Source of the DNA: Pseudomonas koreensis
GTDB taxonomy: Bacteria > Pseudomonadota > Gammaproteobacteria > Pseudomonadales > Pseudomonadaceae
Assembly (NCBI RefSeq): GCF_012986595.1
Contig: NZ_JAAQYM010000003.1
Span: 248,001-312,000 of the forward strand
Direction of reading: 5' to 3'
Length of the DNA stretch: 64,000 nt
In this document: piece after piece, positions 36,266 to 45,441 of the stretch
Numbering within the stretch: the first letter of the stretch is position 1
Layout: every line of letters starts with the position of its first letter
Made by a program: the position numbers and the translations under genes
The notes under the pieces: generated by a model
Databases searched by the model: none
Told to the model about the DNA's origin: nothing
What the model saw: the letters and a program-made list of their open reading frames with translations, nothing else

Positions 36266-37321
36266 TTACTGAATCTCTTCAGGCTTGACGATCACCCAGT
36301 TCTTGTCCGCTGTCACCGGCAACCCTTCCTTGGCCTGCGCCGCTGCGTGCTTGGCCATCATGCCGTTGAGCTGCGTCATGTATTTGTCCTTGCGGTTGAC
36401 CCACAGGTGAATACCGCCCTTGGCCACATCCACATCGTGGAACAGCATGTAGCCGTCGCTGCTCGGGGTGTCGCCGCCCACCAATACCGGTTTTTTCCAC
36501 TCGTCGATGTAGGTCAGGATCGCCGCATGCTTGCCGGCCATCCATGTTGCCGGGGTCCACAGGTACGGGGTCAGTTCAAGGCCGAGGTTGGCCTTCTCGT
36601 CATACTTGCCGGCGGTGATTTGTTTGCGCGCCGTGGTCAGCTCGCCGGTTTCGCGGTTCTTCAGTAACGTGGTCACGCCGATCACGTTCTGCGGTTTGAC
36701 GTTGTAGCCGTACTTCGGATCGGCCGCGACCATGCGCACCAGCTCTTCGGAGGCGGCGGTCATCACGTAGACCTCGATGCCGTTCTCCATCAGCTTGTTG
36801 TACAGCTCGGCCTGGCCAGTAAAGACTTTCGGCGGCTGCACGTCGAGGTTCTTCACTACGTCGCCGTCGTAATACGTGGTCGGCACCGGTTTACCCGAGG
36901 CAATCAGCTCATCGACGTAGCCTTTGAGTTCCTTGAGGGTGAAGCCGGAAAACACCTGCGCCACCCATGGGTAGCAGACCATGTCGTCGACTTCGCACAA
37001 GCGATAGTAGTAACTGAACAGGCTTTCCTTGTGGTCGGCGGTGTCCTTGAACGGCATCAGTTTCAGGGAGGGGTCGAGCTTGTCGCGGGAGATCAGGCCC
37101 TTGTTTTCCATGAACGGCAGCAACGACTCTTCGAGGTCGTAGCGGTAACTGGTGTTGTCCATGTCGAACACCGCGTAGTTACCCTTGTTGGCGTTGGCCG
37201 CGATCATCGCATCCAGTGCCTTGGCCTGATCTGCCGGCCAGTGTTTAAGATCGGTGGCGAATGCGTTAGCAGCCAACCCCAAACCCAGAACCACAGCGAG
37301 CATTTTCGGTGCGAACTTCAT
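36266..37321 (-). CDS. pchP: Phosphorylcholine phosphatase, periplasmic HAD enzyme
   Basis: Hydrolyses phosphorylcholine to choline and phosphate, feeding choline uptake and glycine betaine catabolism. The 351-residue precursor has a signal peptide (MKFAPKMLAVVLGLGLAANA, cleavage near AFA) and HAD motifs: nucleophile AVFDMDNTSYRYD (DMDNT), VYVMTAASEELV for motif II, and PVLVGGDTPSSDGYML for motif IV. It resembles PchP (PA5292). In P. aeruginosa this gene is regulated by GbdR; here a TGACAG-CTGTCA inverted repeat lies 48 bases upstream (37369-37387). Confidence 0.88.
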   Translation of the reverse strand: MKFAPKMLAVVLGLGLAANAFATDLKHWPADQAKALDAMIAANANKGNYAVFDMDNTSYRYDLEESLLPFMENKGLISRDKLDPSLKLMPFKDTADHKESLFSYYYRLCEVDDMVCYPWVAQVFSGFTLKELKGYVDELIASGKPVPTTYYDGDVVKNLDVQPPKVFTGQAELYNKLMENGIEVYVMTAASEELVRMVAADPKYGYNVKPQNVIGVTTLLKNRETGELTTARKQITAGKYDEKANLGLELTPYLWTPATWMAGKHAAILTYIDEWKKPVLVGGDTPSSDGYMLFHDVDVAKGGIHLWVNRKDKYMTQLNGMMAKHAAAQAKEGLPVTADKNWVIVKPEEIQ

Positions 37322-37368
37322 CGGCGTTTTCTCCCTGACTGAAAGACATCGACGCTAACAAATAAGTG

Positions 37369-37387
37369 TGACAGTCCTCGTCTGTCA
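37369..37387. other. Inverted repeat in the pchP/tcyP promoter gap
   Basis: TGACAG (37369-37374) and CTGTCA (37382-37387) are inverse copies spaced by seven bases, in the 241-base divergent gap 37322-37562. It may be an operator for pchP; the regulator is not identified. Confidence 0.4.
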
Positions 37388-37562
37388 GCGACCGCTTACG
37401 TCTCCTCAACGCCAATTGCATTGCCGAGAGCGACAAGTGCTTATTCCAAAAACGACGGACGACCTGCGATTTCGGTATTAATTCATTGGAAATCAACCTG
37501 TTAGGCTTGCCGGTTCGCAGTTGCCCAAGAATGCGACTGGCACAAGTCTTATCGGAGTCTTC

Positions 37563-38954
37563 ATGAATCTGCCGCTGATCCTCAATCTGCTGGTGTTCCT
37601 CGCCCTGCTCTTCGGTCTGGCGCAAACCCGCCATACCACTTGGAGCCTGGCGAAAAAAGTCCTGCTCGCGCTGGCTCTGGGCGTGGCGTTCGGTGTCGCC
37701 CTGCACAGCATTTACGGTGCCGGCAACCCGGTGCTGAAAGCCTCGATCGGCTGGTTCGATCTGGTCGGCAACGGTTACGTGCAGTTGCTGCAAATGATCG
37801 TGATCCCGCTGGTATTTGCCTCGATCCTCAGCGCGGTCGCCCGTCTGCACAACGCGTCGTCGTTGGGCAAGATCAGCTTCCTGACCATCGGCACCCTGCT
37901 GTTCACCACCGCAATTGCGGCGCTGATCGGTATCGGCCTGACCAACCTGTTCGGCCTCACGGCCGAAGGTCTGGTCGCCGGCACCCAGGAAATGGCCCGT
38001 CTGCAAACCATTCAGAACGACTACGCCGGCAAGGTTGCCGACCTGAACGTGCCGCAGCTATTGCTCTCGTTCATTCCGCAGAACCCGTTCGCCGACCTGG
38101 CCCGGGCCAAGCCGACCTCGATCATCAGCGTGGTGATCTTTGCCGCGTTCCTGGGGGTTGCCGCACTGCAGCTGCTCAAGGATGACGTGGAAAAAGGTCA
38201 GAAAGTGATCAACGCCATCGACACCCTGCAAGCCTGGGTGATGCGTCTGGTGCGTCTGGTGATGAAACTGACCCCGTACGGCGTACTGGCGCTGATGACC
38301 AAAGTGGTCGCCGGCTCCAACCTGCAGGACATCATCAAGCTCGGCAGTTTCGTCGTGGTCTCGTACCTCGGTCTGGGCCTGATGTTCGTGGTGCATGGCC
38401 TGCTGGTGTCGGCCGCCGGGATCAACCCGCTGCGTTTCTTCCGCAAGATCTGGCCAGTGCTGACGTTCGCCTTCACCAGCCGTTCCAGCGCCGCCAGCAT
38501 TCCGCTGAGCATTGAAGCGCAGACCCGTCGTCTGGGGATTCCGCAGTCGGTGGCGAGTTTCGCCGCTTCGTTTGGCGCGACCATCGGCCAGAACGGCTGC
38601 GCCGGCCTGTACCCGGCAATGCTGGCGGTGATGGTTGCGCCAACGGTGGGCATCAACCCGCTGGATCCGCTGTGGATCGCGACGCTGGTGGCGATTGTGA
38701 CCCTGAGTTCGGCCGGTGTGGCCGGTGTCGGTGGCGGCGCGACGTTTGCCGCGCTGATCGTGCTGCCGGCGATGGGCTTGCCGGTGTCACTGGTGGCGTT
38801 GCTGATTTCGGTTGAGCCGCTGATCGACATGGGCCGTACGGCGTTGAACGTGAGTGGTTCGATCACGGCCGGTGCGATTACCAGTCAGGTCATGCAGCAG
38901 ACGGATAAAGCACTGCTGGATGCCGATGAGCATGCGGAGCTTGCTCAGGCTTAA
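37563..38954 (+). CDS. tcyP: L-cystine importer TcyP (dicarboxylate/cation symporter fold)
   Basis: A 463-residue secondary transporter, the exact length of E. coli YdjN and B. subtilis TcyP, which import L-cystine with ions. The start [23 protein letters not shown] matches YdjN closely and contains the first helix, and the HP2/TM8 region [41 protein letters not shown] and the C-terminal [21 protein letters not shown] fit the DAACS family. I use the ATG at 37563 with CGGAGTC ahead; 14 extra codons upstream have no ribosome site. Sulfur control is likely but no CysB site was assigned. Confidence 0.9.
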   Translation: MNLPLILNLLVFLALLFGLAQTRHTTWSLAKKVLLALALGVAFGVALHSIYGAGNPVLKASIGWFDLVGNGYVQLLQMIVIPLVFASILSAVARLHNASSLGKISFLTIGTLLFTTAIAALIGIGLTNLFGLTAEGLVAGTQEMARLQTIQNDYAGKVADLNVPQLLLSFIPQNPFADLARAKPTSIISVVIFAAFLGVAALQLLKDDVEKGQKVINAIDTLQAWVMRLVRLVMKLTPYGVLALMTKVVAGSNLQDIIKLGSFVVVSYLGLGLMFVVHGLLVSAAGINPLRFFRKIWPVLTFAFTSRSSAASIPLSIEAQTRRLGIPQSVASFAASFGATIGQNGCAGLYPAMLAVMVAPTVGINPLDPLWIATLVAIVTLSSAGVAGVGGGATFAALIVLPAMGLPVSLVALLISVEPLIDMGRTALNVSGSITAGAITSQVMQQTDKALLDADEHAELAQA

Positions 38955-38978
38955 GCTTTTCAGCGACTGTGCGGGCCT

Positions 38979-39055
38979 CTTCGCGAGCAGGCTCGCTCCC
39001 ACATTGGATCTGTGATCGACACAAATCCCCTGTGGGAGCGAGCCTGCTCGCGAAG
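38979..39055. repeat. REP doublet, CTTCGCGAGCAGGCTCGCTCCCACA family
   Basis: Inverse arms (left CTTCGCGAGCAGGCTCGC, right its complement) between convergent tcyP and folA. It reaches to within four bases of the folA stop codon. Confidence 0.92.
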
Positions 39056-39058
39056 CTT

Positions 39059-39571
39059 TTAAGCCTTTTCCCAAACTTCGAAGTTGTACGCCGGCTTATC
39101 GCCTTCCGCCGGATTCGGCACATTCGACACCAGCTTCCACTGGTTCAGATCGAACTCCGGAAACCACGCATCGCCCTCCGGGCTCAGCGCCACACGGGTC
39201 AGATACAGACGATCGGCCTGCGCCAGCCCTTGCGCATACAACTGCGCCCCGCCAATCAGCATCAACTCATCGACGCCCTGCGCTTTCGCCCACTCCTCGG
39301 CGCGCACCACGGCGGCTTCCAGCGACGGATAAACCTCCGCCCCTTCCAGCACCAGATCGGCCTGACGGCTGACCACGATGTTCAACCGGCCCGGCAGCGG
39401 ACGACCGAGGGAATCCCAGGTCTTGCGACCCATGATGATCGGCTTGCCGAGGGTCGTGGCCTTGAAGTATTTGAAGTCCCCCGGCAGGTGCCAGGGCATG
39501 CTGTTGTCGACGCCGATCACACGGTTTTCACCGAGGGCTGCGATCAGGCTGAGGGGAAGTGATTTAGTCAT
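39059..39571 (-). CDS. folA: Dihydrofolate reductase
   Basis: Reduces dihydrofolate to tetrahydrofolate with NADPH; target of trimethoprim. 170 residues with LSLIAALGENRVIGVDNSMPWHLPGD (start, with the catalytic Asp of the DHFR family in PGDFKYF), GKPIIMGRKTWDSLGRPLPGR and LMLIGGAQLYAQGL. Start set at 39571, where the protein begins in register with homologues; a longer frame upstream has no support. thyA lies about 13 kb away, so the two are not linked here. Confidence 0.96.
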   Translation of the reverse strand: MTKSLPLSLIAALGENRVIGVDNSMPWHLPGDFKYFKATTLGKPIIMGRKTWDSLGRPLPGRLNIVVSRQADLVLEGAEVYPSLEAAVVRAEEWAKAQGVDELMLIGGAQLYAQGLAQADRLYLTRVALSPEGDAWFPEFDLNQWKLVSNVPNPAEGDKPAYNFEVWEKA

Positions 39572-39656
39572 GCCGGCGAGGATACCAGAGCCTCGCTTGA
39601 CCCGATAAGCGCCACAGCGGTTATGCTCACGGCTCAATTGAGCGACGGGATGCCGC

Positions 39657-41030
39657 GTGACACAACTGACTCCACTGCAAAACCTCTGGCTGACCGAAAC
39701 CATCCGCCTGCGCGAGGAACACGCAGGTCCCCTGGAGGATCTGGAAGCCAATCGCCTGGCCCGCGCGGCCGGCGGCGATCTGCCGAGCCGCATTCAACGC
39801 CGTGCGGCATGGCTGGCCGAGCGCGACGGACTGAGCGCTGCGCTCACTCACTGGCTGCAAGGCGCCCGTCTGGCGCTGGTGCTGCTGATGGTCTTCGCAG
39901 TGCTGAGCGGCGCCGGTCTGGCCTTCGCCGCGCTGAGCCAGATACCGGTCAATGTGTTCTGGGCGTTGGGCAGCCTGCTCGGGCTGAACCTGATTCTGCT
40001 GCTGAGCTGGGCGCTGGGGCTGATGTTTGCCGGCGAACACGGCGCCACCCTTGGCCGCTTGTGGCTGTGGCTCAGCGAAAAATTCGCCCGGGATGCCAAA
40101 GCCGCACAACTGGCGCCGGCCCTGCTGCTGATGCTGCAACGCAAAAAGCTCAATCGCTGGGCGCTCGGTACTCTGGTCAACGGCTTGTGGCTGCTGGCGA
40201 TGCTCAGCGCGCTGGTGCTGCTGCTGACGCTGATGGCAACGCGGCGCTACGGCTTCGTCTGGGAAACCACCATTCTCAGCGCCGACACGTTCATCAACAT
40301 GACCCAGGCCCTCGGCGCGCTGCCGGCGCTGCTCGGCTTCAACGTGCCGACCGTGGAGATGATCCGCGCCAGCGGCAATGGCGCGCTGGACATCGAAAGC
40401 GCGCGGCAGGCCTGGGCGACCTGGCTGGTCGGTGTGCTGGTGGTTTACGGCGTGTTGCCGCGCCTGCTGCTGGCCATCTTTTGTTTCTGGCGCTGGCGTC
40501 GTGGCAAAGCTGCGCTGAGCCTGGACCTGAACCTGCCCGGCTACGCCCAGTTACGCGAACGGCTGATGCCGACCAGCGAACGCCTCGGCATCAACGACGC
40601 GGCGCCGGAGCAACTGCATCGGGTCGAGAGCCACGTCAGCGAACACGCCAGCGACGGCGCCCTGCTGGTGGCCATCGAACTCGACGACCAGCGCCCGTGG
40701 CCACCGGCCCTGCCGAAAACTGTGAGCAACGCCGGGATTCTCGACAGCCGCGAATCGCGGCACAAACTGCTCGAACAACTCAGCCGCTTCCCGCCGGCGC
40801 GCCTGCTGATCGCCTGCGATCCACGGCGCTCGCCGGATCGCGGCAGCCTCGCGCTGATCGCCGAACTGGCGCGCAACGCCAGCGCCACCCGCATCTGGCT
40901 ACTGCAAGCACCGCCCGGTGAGGCGCTGGACAGCGCCCGCCTCGGCGACTGGCATGTGGCGCTGCAACAGCTTGAGCTGGAGTTTGCCGATTGCGCACCG
41001 ATGAACTGGCTGGAGAGCGGTCATGACTGA
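39657..41030 (+). CDS. DUF2868 membrane protein
   Basis: A 457-residue protein of the DUF2868 family with several hydrophobic helices (LALVLLMVFAVLSGAGLAFAAL, WALGSLLGLNLILLLSWALGLMF, LVNGLWLLAMLSALVLLLTLMA, TWLVGVLVVYGVLPRLLLAIFCFW) and a cytoplasmic C-terminal part. Function unknown. GTG start; ACGGGATG upstream gives only a modest ribosome site. It overlaps the following GTPase gene by eight bases; the pair is conserved in pseudomonads, suggesting one complex. Confidence 0.85.
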   Translation: MTQLTPLQNLWLTETIRLREEHAGPLEDLEANRLARAAGGDLPSRIQRRAAWLAERDGLSAALTHWLQGARLALVLLMVFAVLSGAGLAFAALSQIPVNVFWALGSLLGLNLILLLSWALGLMFAGEHGATLGRLWLWLSEKFARDAKAAQLAPALLLMLQRKKLNRWALGTLVNGLWLLAMLSALVLLLTLMATRRYGFVWETTILSADTFINMTQALGALPALLGFNVPTVEMIRASGNGALDIESARQAWATWLVGVLVVYGVLPRLLLAIFCFWRWRRGKAALSLDLNLPGYAQLRERLMPTSERLGINDAAPEQLHRVESHVSEHASDGALLVAIELDDQRPWPPALPKTVSNAGILDSRESRHKLLEQLSRFPPARLLIACDPRRSPDRGSLALIAELARNASATRIWLLQAPPGEALDSARLGDWHVALQQLELEFADCAPMNWLESGHD

Positions 41031-42399
41031 TGCCCGGAAAGCGCCGCTGAAACTCGCAGTGGTCGGCCACACCAACGTCGGCAAAACCTCGCTTCTGCGC
41101 ACCCTGACCCGCGACGTCGGTTTCGGCGAAGTCTCGCACCGGCCGAGCACCACCCGGCATGTTGAAGGCGCGCGGTTATCGGTCGACGGCGAGCCGCTGC
41201 TCGATCTCTACGACACACCGGGGCTGGAAGACGCCATCGCCCTGCTGGATTTCCTTGAACGTCTGGAACGTCCCGGTGAACGCCTCGACGGCCCGGCGCG
41301 GCTGGCGCGGTTTCTCGACGGCAGCGAGGCGCGTCAGCGTTTCGAACAGGAAGCCAAGGTGCTGCGGCAACTGCTCGCCTCCGACGCGGGCCTGTATGTG
41401 ATCGACGCCCGCGAACCGGTGCTGGCCAAGTACCGTGACGAACTGGAAGTGCTCGCCAGTTGCGGCAAACCGCTGCTGCCGGTGCTGAACTTCGTCAGCA
41501 GCGCCAACCACCGCGAGCCGGACTGGCGTGAGGCGTTGGCGCGGTTGGGTCTGCACGCACTGGTACGTTTCGACAGCGTTGCACCGCCGGAGGATGGCGA
41601 GCGGCGGCTGTACGAAAGCCTCGCACTGCTGCTGGAAAACGCCCGGCCGCAACTGGAACGGCTGATCGCCGATCAACAGGCCCAGCGCCTGGCGCGCCAG
41701 CAAAGTGCGGCGCGCTTGATCGCCGAGTTGCTGATCGACTGCGCCGCGTGTCGGCGCAGTGTGGTCAGCGAGGCCGAGCAGGAACAGCAAGCCATCAGCG
41801 AACTGCGCAAAGCCGTGCGTCAGCGTGAGCAGAAATGCGTCGAGGCGCTGCTCAAGCTCTACGCGTTTCGCCCGCAGGACGCAGCGGCGAGTGATCTGCC
41901 GTTGCTCGACGGGCGCTGGGGCGATGACTTGTTCAACCCGGAAACCTTGAAGCAACTCGGCGTGCGCGTCGGTGGCGGGATCGCAGCCGGCGCTGCTGCC
42001 GGGGCGGGCGTCGATTTGCTGGTGGGTGGGATTACCCTCGGCGCCGCCGCATTGGCCGGTGCGATTGCCGGCGGCGCCCTGCAAACCGCGCGCAGTTATG
42101 GCAGCCGCTTGCTGGGCAAGATCAAAGGGCAGAGGGAATTGACAGTGGATGACGGCGTGTTGCGGTTGTTGGCGTTGCGCCAACGGCAATTGCTCCAGGC
42201 ATTGAATGCTCGCGGGCATGCGGCGATGGACGCGGTTCAGGTGGCGACGCCGCAAGACAAGACCTGGCGCGAGGGCAAGTTGCCCGAGGCGCTGAGCAAG
42301 GCGCGGGCGCATCCGCAGTGGTCTTCGCTCAATCCGCATCCGAAGTTGAATCAGGCGGAGCGGCAGGAGCAGATTGAGTCTCTGGCCACAGATTTGTAG
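41023..42399 (+). CDS. GTPase with DUF3482 domain
   Basis: A 458-residue protein with an N-terminal Era/MnmE-like G domain: VVGHTNVGKTSLLRTL (G1), STTRHV, DTPGLED (G3) and LNFV (G4-like, divergent). After residue about 240 the DUF3482 part contains a glycine-rich hydrophobic stretch (GGGIAAGAAAGAGVDLLVGGITLGAAALAGAIAGGAL, about 300-340), likely membrane-inserting. Partner of the DUF2868 protein by overlap. Cellular role unknown. Confidence 0.87.
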   Translation: MTDARKAPLKLAVVGHTNVGKTSLLRTLTRDVGFGEVSHRPSTTRHVEGARLSVDGEPLLDLYDTPGLEDAIALLDFLERLERPGERLDGPARLARFLDGSEARQRFEQEAKVLRQLLASDAGLYVIDAREPVLAKYRDELEVLASCGKPLLPVLNFVSSANHREPDWREALARLGLHALVRFDSVAPPEDGERRLYESLALLLENARPQLERLIADQQAQRLARQQSAARLIAELLIDCAACRRSVVSEAEQEQQAISELRKAVRQREQKCVEALLKLYAFRPQDAAASDLPLLDGRWGDDLFNPETLKQLGVRVGGGIAAGAAAGAGVDLLVGGITLGAAALAGAIAGGALQTARSYGSRLLGKIKGQRELTVDDGVLRLLALRQRQLLQALNARGHAAMDAVQVATPQDKTWREGKLPEALSKARAHPQWSSLNPHPKLNQAERQEQIESLATDL

Positions 42400-42414
42400 T
42401 GGCTGTTCCGGCCT

Positions 42415-42491
42415 CTTCGCGAGCAGGCTCGCTCCCACACTGGATCGTATTCACAACACAAATCCCCTGTGGGAGCTAGCCTGCTAGCGAA
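42415..42491. repeat. REP doublet, CTTCGCGAGCAGGCTCGCTCC family, diverged arm
   Basis: Left arm is standard, right arm carries changed bases (GAGCTAGCCTGCTAGCGA) that break pairing with the left arm in part yet retain their own palindrome. Between convergent GTPase and HD-domain genes. Confidence 0.85.
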
Positions 42492-42514
42492 TGCAGCAAC
42501 TCGGTTCAAAAAGC

Positions 42515-43075
42515 TTAGGCAGCCAACAATCGCGCCGCTTTCTCCTTCAGTAGCCTAAGGTCCATCACCGGCACCGCCCTCTCCTTGGCCAGCTCATCCC
42601 ACTGCCGCATCCGCAAACTCACGGCACACAGCGGATCACGCTCAAACGCACCCGCCTCGGCCTCGGTCATCACCCCGCCCTGATACTCCAGGGTCCTGCG
42701 ACTCGCCTCACTCAAGCGCTCGAAATACCCCGGTTCACGTAGCGTCAGATAGCGCTTGGCCTCAACGTGGTATTCCACCAACCGCGCCATGCGCTCGCTG
42801 AACCCGGCCTCACGCAAATAATCCGCGCCCAGCCGTTCATGGCTGACCACGCCATAACCGCCCATGTTCTCGGCACCTTCGGCACACAAATGGCCGATGT
42901 CGTGGAAGAACGCGGCGAGCACCACTTCATCATCAAAGCCTTCAGCCATCGCCAACTGCGCTGCCTGAGACATGTGTTCGATCTGCGACACCGGCTCGCC
43001 GATGTAATCACTGGCACCAAAGCGTTCATACAGCGCAAACACCCGGTCAACGACTTGCGCATGCCCCGCCATCAC
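42515..43075 (-). CDS. phnZ: PhnZ-like HD-domain oxygenase
   Basis: A 186-residue mixed-valent diiron HD protein of the phosphonate-degradation type. PhnZ cleaves the C-P bond of 1-hydroxy-2-aminoethylphosphonate to glycine and phosphate with O2. The metal ligands expected are His34, His58-Asp59, His62 (FFHDIGHLC), His79 and His103 (EYHVEAKRYL). Tyr24 and Glu27 (SDYIGEPVSQIEH) match the substrate-gating pair of PhnZ. It overlaps the FAD oxidoreductase gene by four bases. Its usual partner PhnY is absent here, so the substrate could differ. Confidence 0.85.
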   Translation of the reverse strand: MMAGHAQVVDRVFALYERFGASDYIGEPVSQIEHMSQAAQLAMAEGFDDEVVLAAFFHDIGHLCAEGAENMGGYGVVSHERLGADYLREAGFSERMARLVEYHVEAKRYLTLREPGYFERLSEASRRTLEYQGGVMTEAEAGAFERDPLCAVSLRMRQWDELAKERAVPVMDLRLLKEKAARLLAA

Positions 43076-44205
43076 ATTTCCTCCAGCAACTGCGCCACAT
43101 TGCGTTCGGCCATGGCCGGGCCGACGCTCATGCCGACGCCGGTGTGCATCAGCGCCACACTCAAACCCGGTGCCGGGCGCAGGAACGAAAACGGCCCCGG
43201 CCCACGGGCACCATAGACGCCCTGCCAGCGCTCAAGCACTTGCACCTTGCAGCCCAGCGTCTGCTCGGCCAGTTCCAGCATCCAGTCGTCCAGTTGCTCG
43301 GCATTGAACGGCGACGGATCGCTGCCGTAATGGTGCGAGTCGCCGATGATCAGTTCACCGTAAGGGGTCGGGCTGATCAGCAGGTGAATGCCGTTGTCAT
43401 GCAGGTGCAGTTGCTCGCGCAGAATCTGCGCCTGCACCGCTGCCGCTTGCGGTAAATCGGCGAAGGCGCCGTAGTGCACGCAGCTCAAACCGGTGAGCAA
43501 GGCGTGTTGCAGATTCAGTTCGATCTGCGGTTTGGCGCGGAGCATCTGCAGGCGGCAGATTTGCGGGTTGAGCGCGGCAATCGGCTCGGCCAGCAAGGTC
43601 TGATAATCGTGTCCGGAGCAGACGATGATCTGCTTCGCCGTGAAGCTGCCGGCGGTGCTTTGCAGACGCCCCGGCTCGACGTCACGCACCAGCGTGGAGA
43701 AATGAAACTCCACACCGAGGTCACGGCGCAGGTAGTCGATCAGTGCCGGAATCGCTTCGCGCGAATACAACTGTTGATCGTCCATGCCGTGCAACGCGGC
43801 GCGGTGGTGGCTGAACTGGCCGTTGTACAGATCGCGCAATGCGGCGCCGCGCAGCAAGTCGACGTTATAGCCGTGTTCCACGGCGCGACCGGCGCAGAAG
43901 GCTTCCAGCAAGTGCTCTTCAGCTTCGGTGCGAGCGAACAGGTAGGAGCCGTTGCGCTTGATCTGCAGACCGGCGAGTTGCGCCCAGTCGCCCCAGATCT
44001 CGCGGCTGGCCTTGGCCAGCTCGAGCATCGGGCCGGGTGGCTGGCCGGTGACAAGCGCCTGGCCGAAGTTGCGCACCGAGGCGCCGAGGGGCGTGGCGGT
44101 GCGTTCGAAAACGCTGACCTTGAGGCCGCGCTTGGCGGCGGCGTAGGCGTGGGACAGGCCGAGGATGCCGGCGCCGACGATGAGCAGGTCTTTGTGGTGT
44201 GTCAT
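43072..44205 (-). CDS. FAD-dependent oxidoreductase linked to phosphonate catabolism (TIGR03364 type)
   Basis: A 377-residue DAO-fold flavoenzyme: DLLIVGAGILGLSHAYAAAKRGLKVSVFER is the dinucleotide motif region (GAGILGLSHA) and a late GPFSFLRPAPGLSVALMHTGVGMSVGPAMAE includes the C-terminal FAD loop. Such enzymes recur beside PhnZ and aminophosphonate transporters, and are reported to oxidise amino- or N-methylaminophosphonates to aldehydes; the substrate here is inferred. It overlaps the HD gene and lies 165 bases downstream of the binding-protein gene, with a REP between. Confidence 0.85.
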   Translation of the reverse strand: MTHHKDLLIVGAGILGLSHAYAAAKRGLKVSVFERTATPLGASVRNFGQALVTGQPPGPMLELAKASREIWGDWAQLAGLQIKRNGSYLFARTEAEEHLLEAFCAGRAVEHGYNVDLLRGAALRDLYNGQFSHHRAALHGMDDQQLYSREAIPALIDYLRRDLGVEFHFSTLVRDVEPGRLQSTAGSFTAKQIIVCSGHDYQTLLAEPIAALNPQICRLQMLRAKPQIELNLQHALLTGLSCVHYGAFADLPQAAAVQAQILREQLHLHDNGIHLLISPTPYGELIIGDSHHYGSDPSPFNAEQLDDWMLELAEQTLGCKVQVLERWQGVYGARGPGPFSFLRPAPGLSVALMHTGVGMSVGPAMAERNVAQLLEEM

Positions 44206-44222
44206 ACAGGCAATCCCGTTTT

Positions 44223-44355
44223 TGTGGCGAGGGAGCTTGCTCCCGCCCGGCTGCGCAGCAGTCGTGAATTCAGCAGACGCGGAGTGCCTGACACTACTCG
44301 TTTGCAGAATTCGGGACCGCTTCGCGCACCAGCGGGAGCAAGCTCCCTCGCCACA
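44223..44355. repeat. REP doublet, TGTGGCGAGGGAGC family
   Basis: Inverse arms TGTGGCGAGGGAGCTTGC with a spacer of about 85 bases carrying a GCCCGGCTGCGCAGCAGTCG hairpin. Sits inside the likely phosphonate operon. Confidence 0.92.
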
Positions 44356-44370
44356 GGATGTGTGAGTCAG

Positions 44371-45396
44371 TTATTTCGCGACCACTTTCTCGGACTTGCC
44401 GTCATAGCGCTTGCGCCACTCGGTGAGGATCTCGTCGCGGTTCTTCGAGGCCCAGGCGAAGTCGTTCTTGATCAGGCGCTGCTCGTAGTCGGCCGGCAGT
44501 TCGGTCTGCGGCTTGGCGATACCCGGCTGGGCGAGGACGGCGAAGTTTTCCTTGTACAGGTCCATCGCCTCGGCGCTGGCGGAGAAGTCCGCGAGTTTCT
44601 TCGCCGCGTCTTCATGCGGGGTGCCTTTGATCACGGCAGTGGCTTCGATCTCCCAGCCCAGGCCTTCCTTCGGCAGGATGATGTCCAGCGGCGCGCCCTG
44701 GCGCTTGAGCTGTACCGCCGGGTATTCAAAGGAAATGCCGATCGGGAATTCGCCCGCCGCCGCCAGTTTGCACGGCTTGGAGCCGGAGTGAACGTACTGG
44801 CCGATGTTCTGGTGCAGACCGTCCATGTAGGCCCAGCCCTGCTTCTCGCCGAAGGTTTGCAACCAGGCGCTGACGTCGAGGAAACCGGTGCCGGACGACG
44901 CCGGATTCGGCATGACGATCTTGCCCTTGTACTCAGGCTTGGTCAGGTCCTGCCAGCTCACCGGTTTGCTCAAGCCCTGCTTCTCGGCTTCCACGGTGTT
45001 GAAGCAAATGGTCGCGGCCCACACGTCCATGCCGACCCAGGCTGGCGGGTTGGCGGCGTCGCGGTAGTTCGCGCCGATCTTGCCCAGATCCTTCGGCGCG
45101 TAGCTTTGCAACATGCCTTGCTGGTCGAGGATCGCCAGACTCGAAGCGGCCAGGCCCCACACCGCGTCAGCCTGCGGGCGGGCCTTTTCGGCCAGCAGTT
45201 TGGCGGTGATGATCCCGGTGGAATCACGCACCCACTTGATCTCGACGTCCGGATTGGCCTTTTCGAACGCAGCTTTGTAAGCGGTCAGTTGCTCGGCTTC
45301 GAGGGCGGTGTACACCGTCAACTCGGTTTTTGCCGCGAAGGCATTCAGGCTGAAAGTCGCGAGCACAGCAGCGGCCAGGGCCATAGGCTTGAACAT
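44371..45396 (-). CDS. phnS: Aminoethylphosphonate ABC transporter substrate-binding protein
   Basis: Periplasmic binding protein (341 residues) of the iron/AEP type-2 binding-protein class. Signal peptide MFKPMALAAAVLATFSLNAFA. ELTVYTALEAEQLTAY is the typical opening, and SSGTGFLDVSAWL, PIGISFEYPAVQL and ADAVWGLAASSLA are features of the putative 2-aminoethylphosphonate group (TIGR03261-like). The permease and ATPase genes follow in order upstream on the strand. Substrate assignment rests on family and context. Confidence 0.85.
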   Translation of the reverse strand: MFKPMALAAAVLATFSLNAFAAKTELTVYTALEAEQLTAYKAAFEKANPDVEIKWVRDSTGIITAKLLAEKARPQADAVWGLAASSLAILDQQGMLQSYAPKDLGKIGANYRDAANPPAWVGMDVWAATICFNTVEAEKQGLSKPVSWQDLTKPEYKGKIVMPNPASSGTGFLDVSAWLQTFGEKQGWAYMDGLHQNIGQYVHSGSKPCKLAAAGEFPIGISFEYPAVQLKRQGAPLDIILPKEGLGWEIEATAVIKGTPHEDAAKKLADFSASAEAMDLYKENFAVLAQPGIAKPQTELPADYEQRLIKNDFAWASKNRDEILTEWRKRYDGKSEKVVAK

Positions 45397-45441
45397 GATC
45401 GTTTTCCTGTCTTTGAGTTGAGGGGCAATTGAAGGGGCAAA

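Noticed and set aside
43474..45432. 652-codon + frame opposite the FAD and binding-protein genes
   Set aside because: Reads through a REP doublet and opposes two genes with clear motifs and signal peptide.
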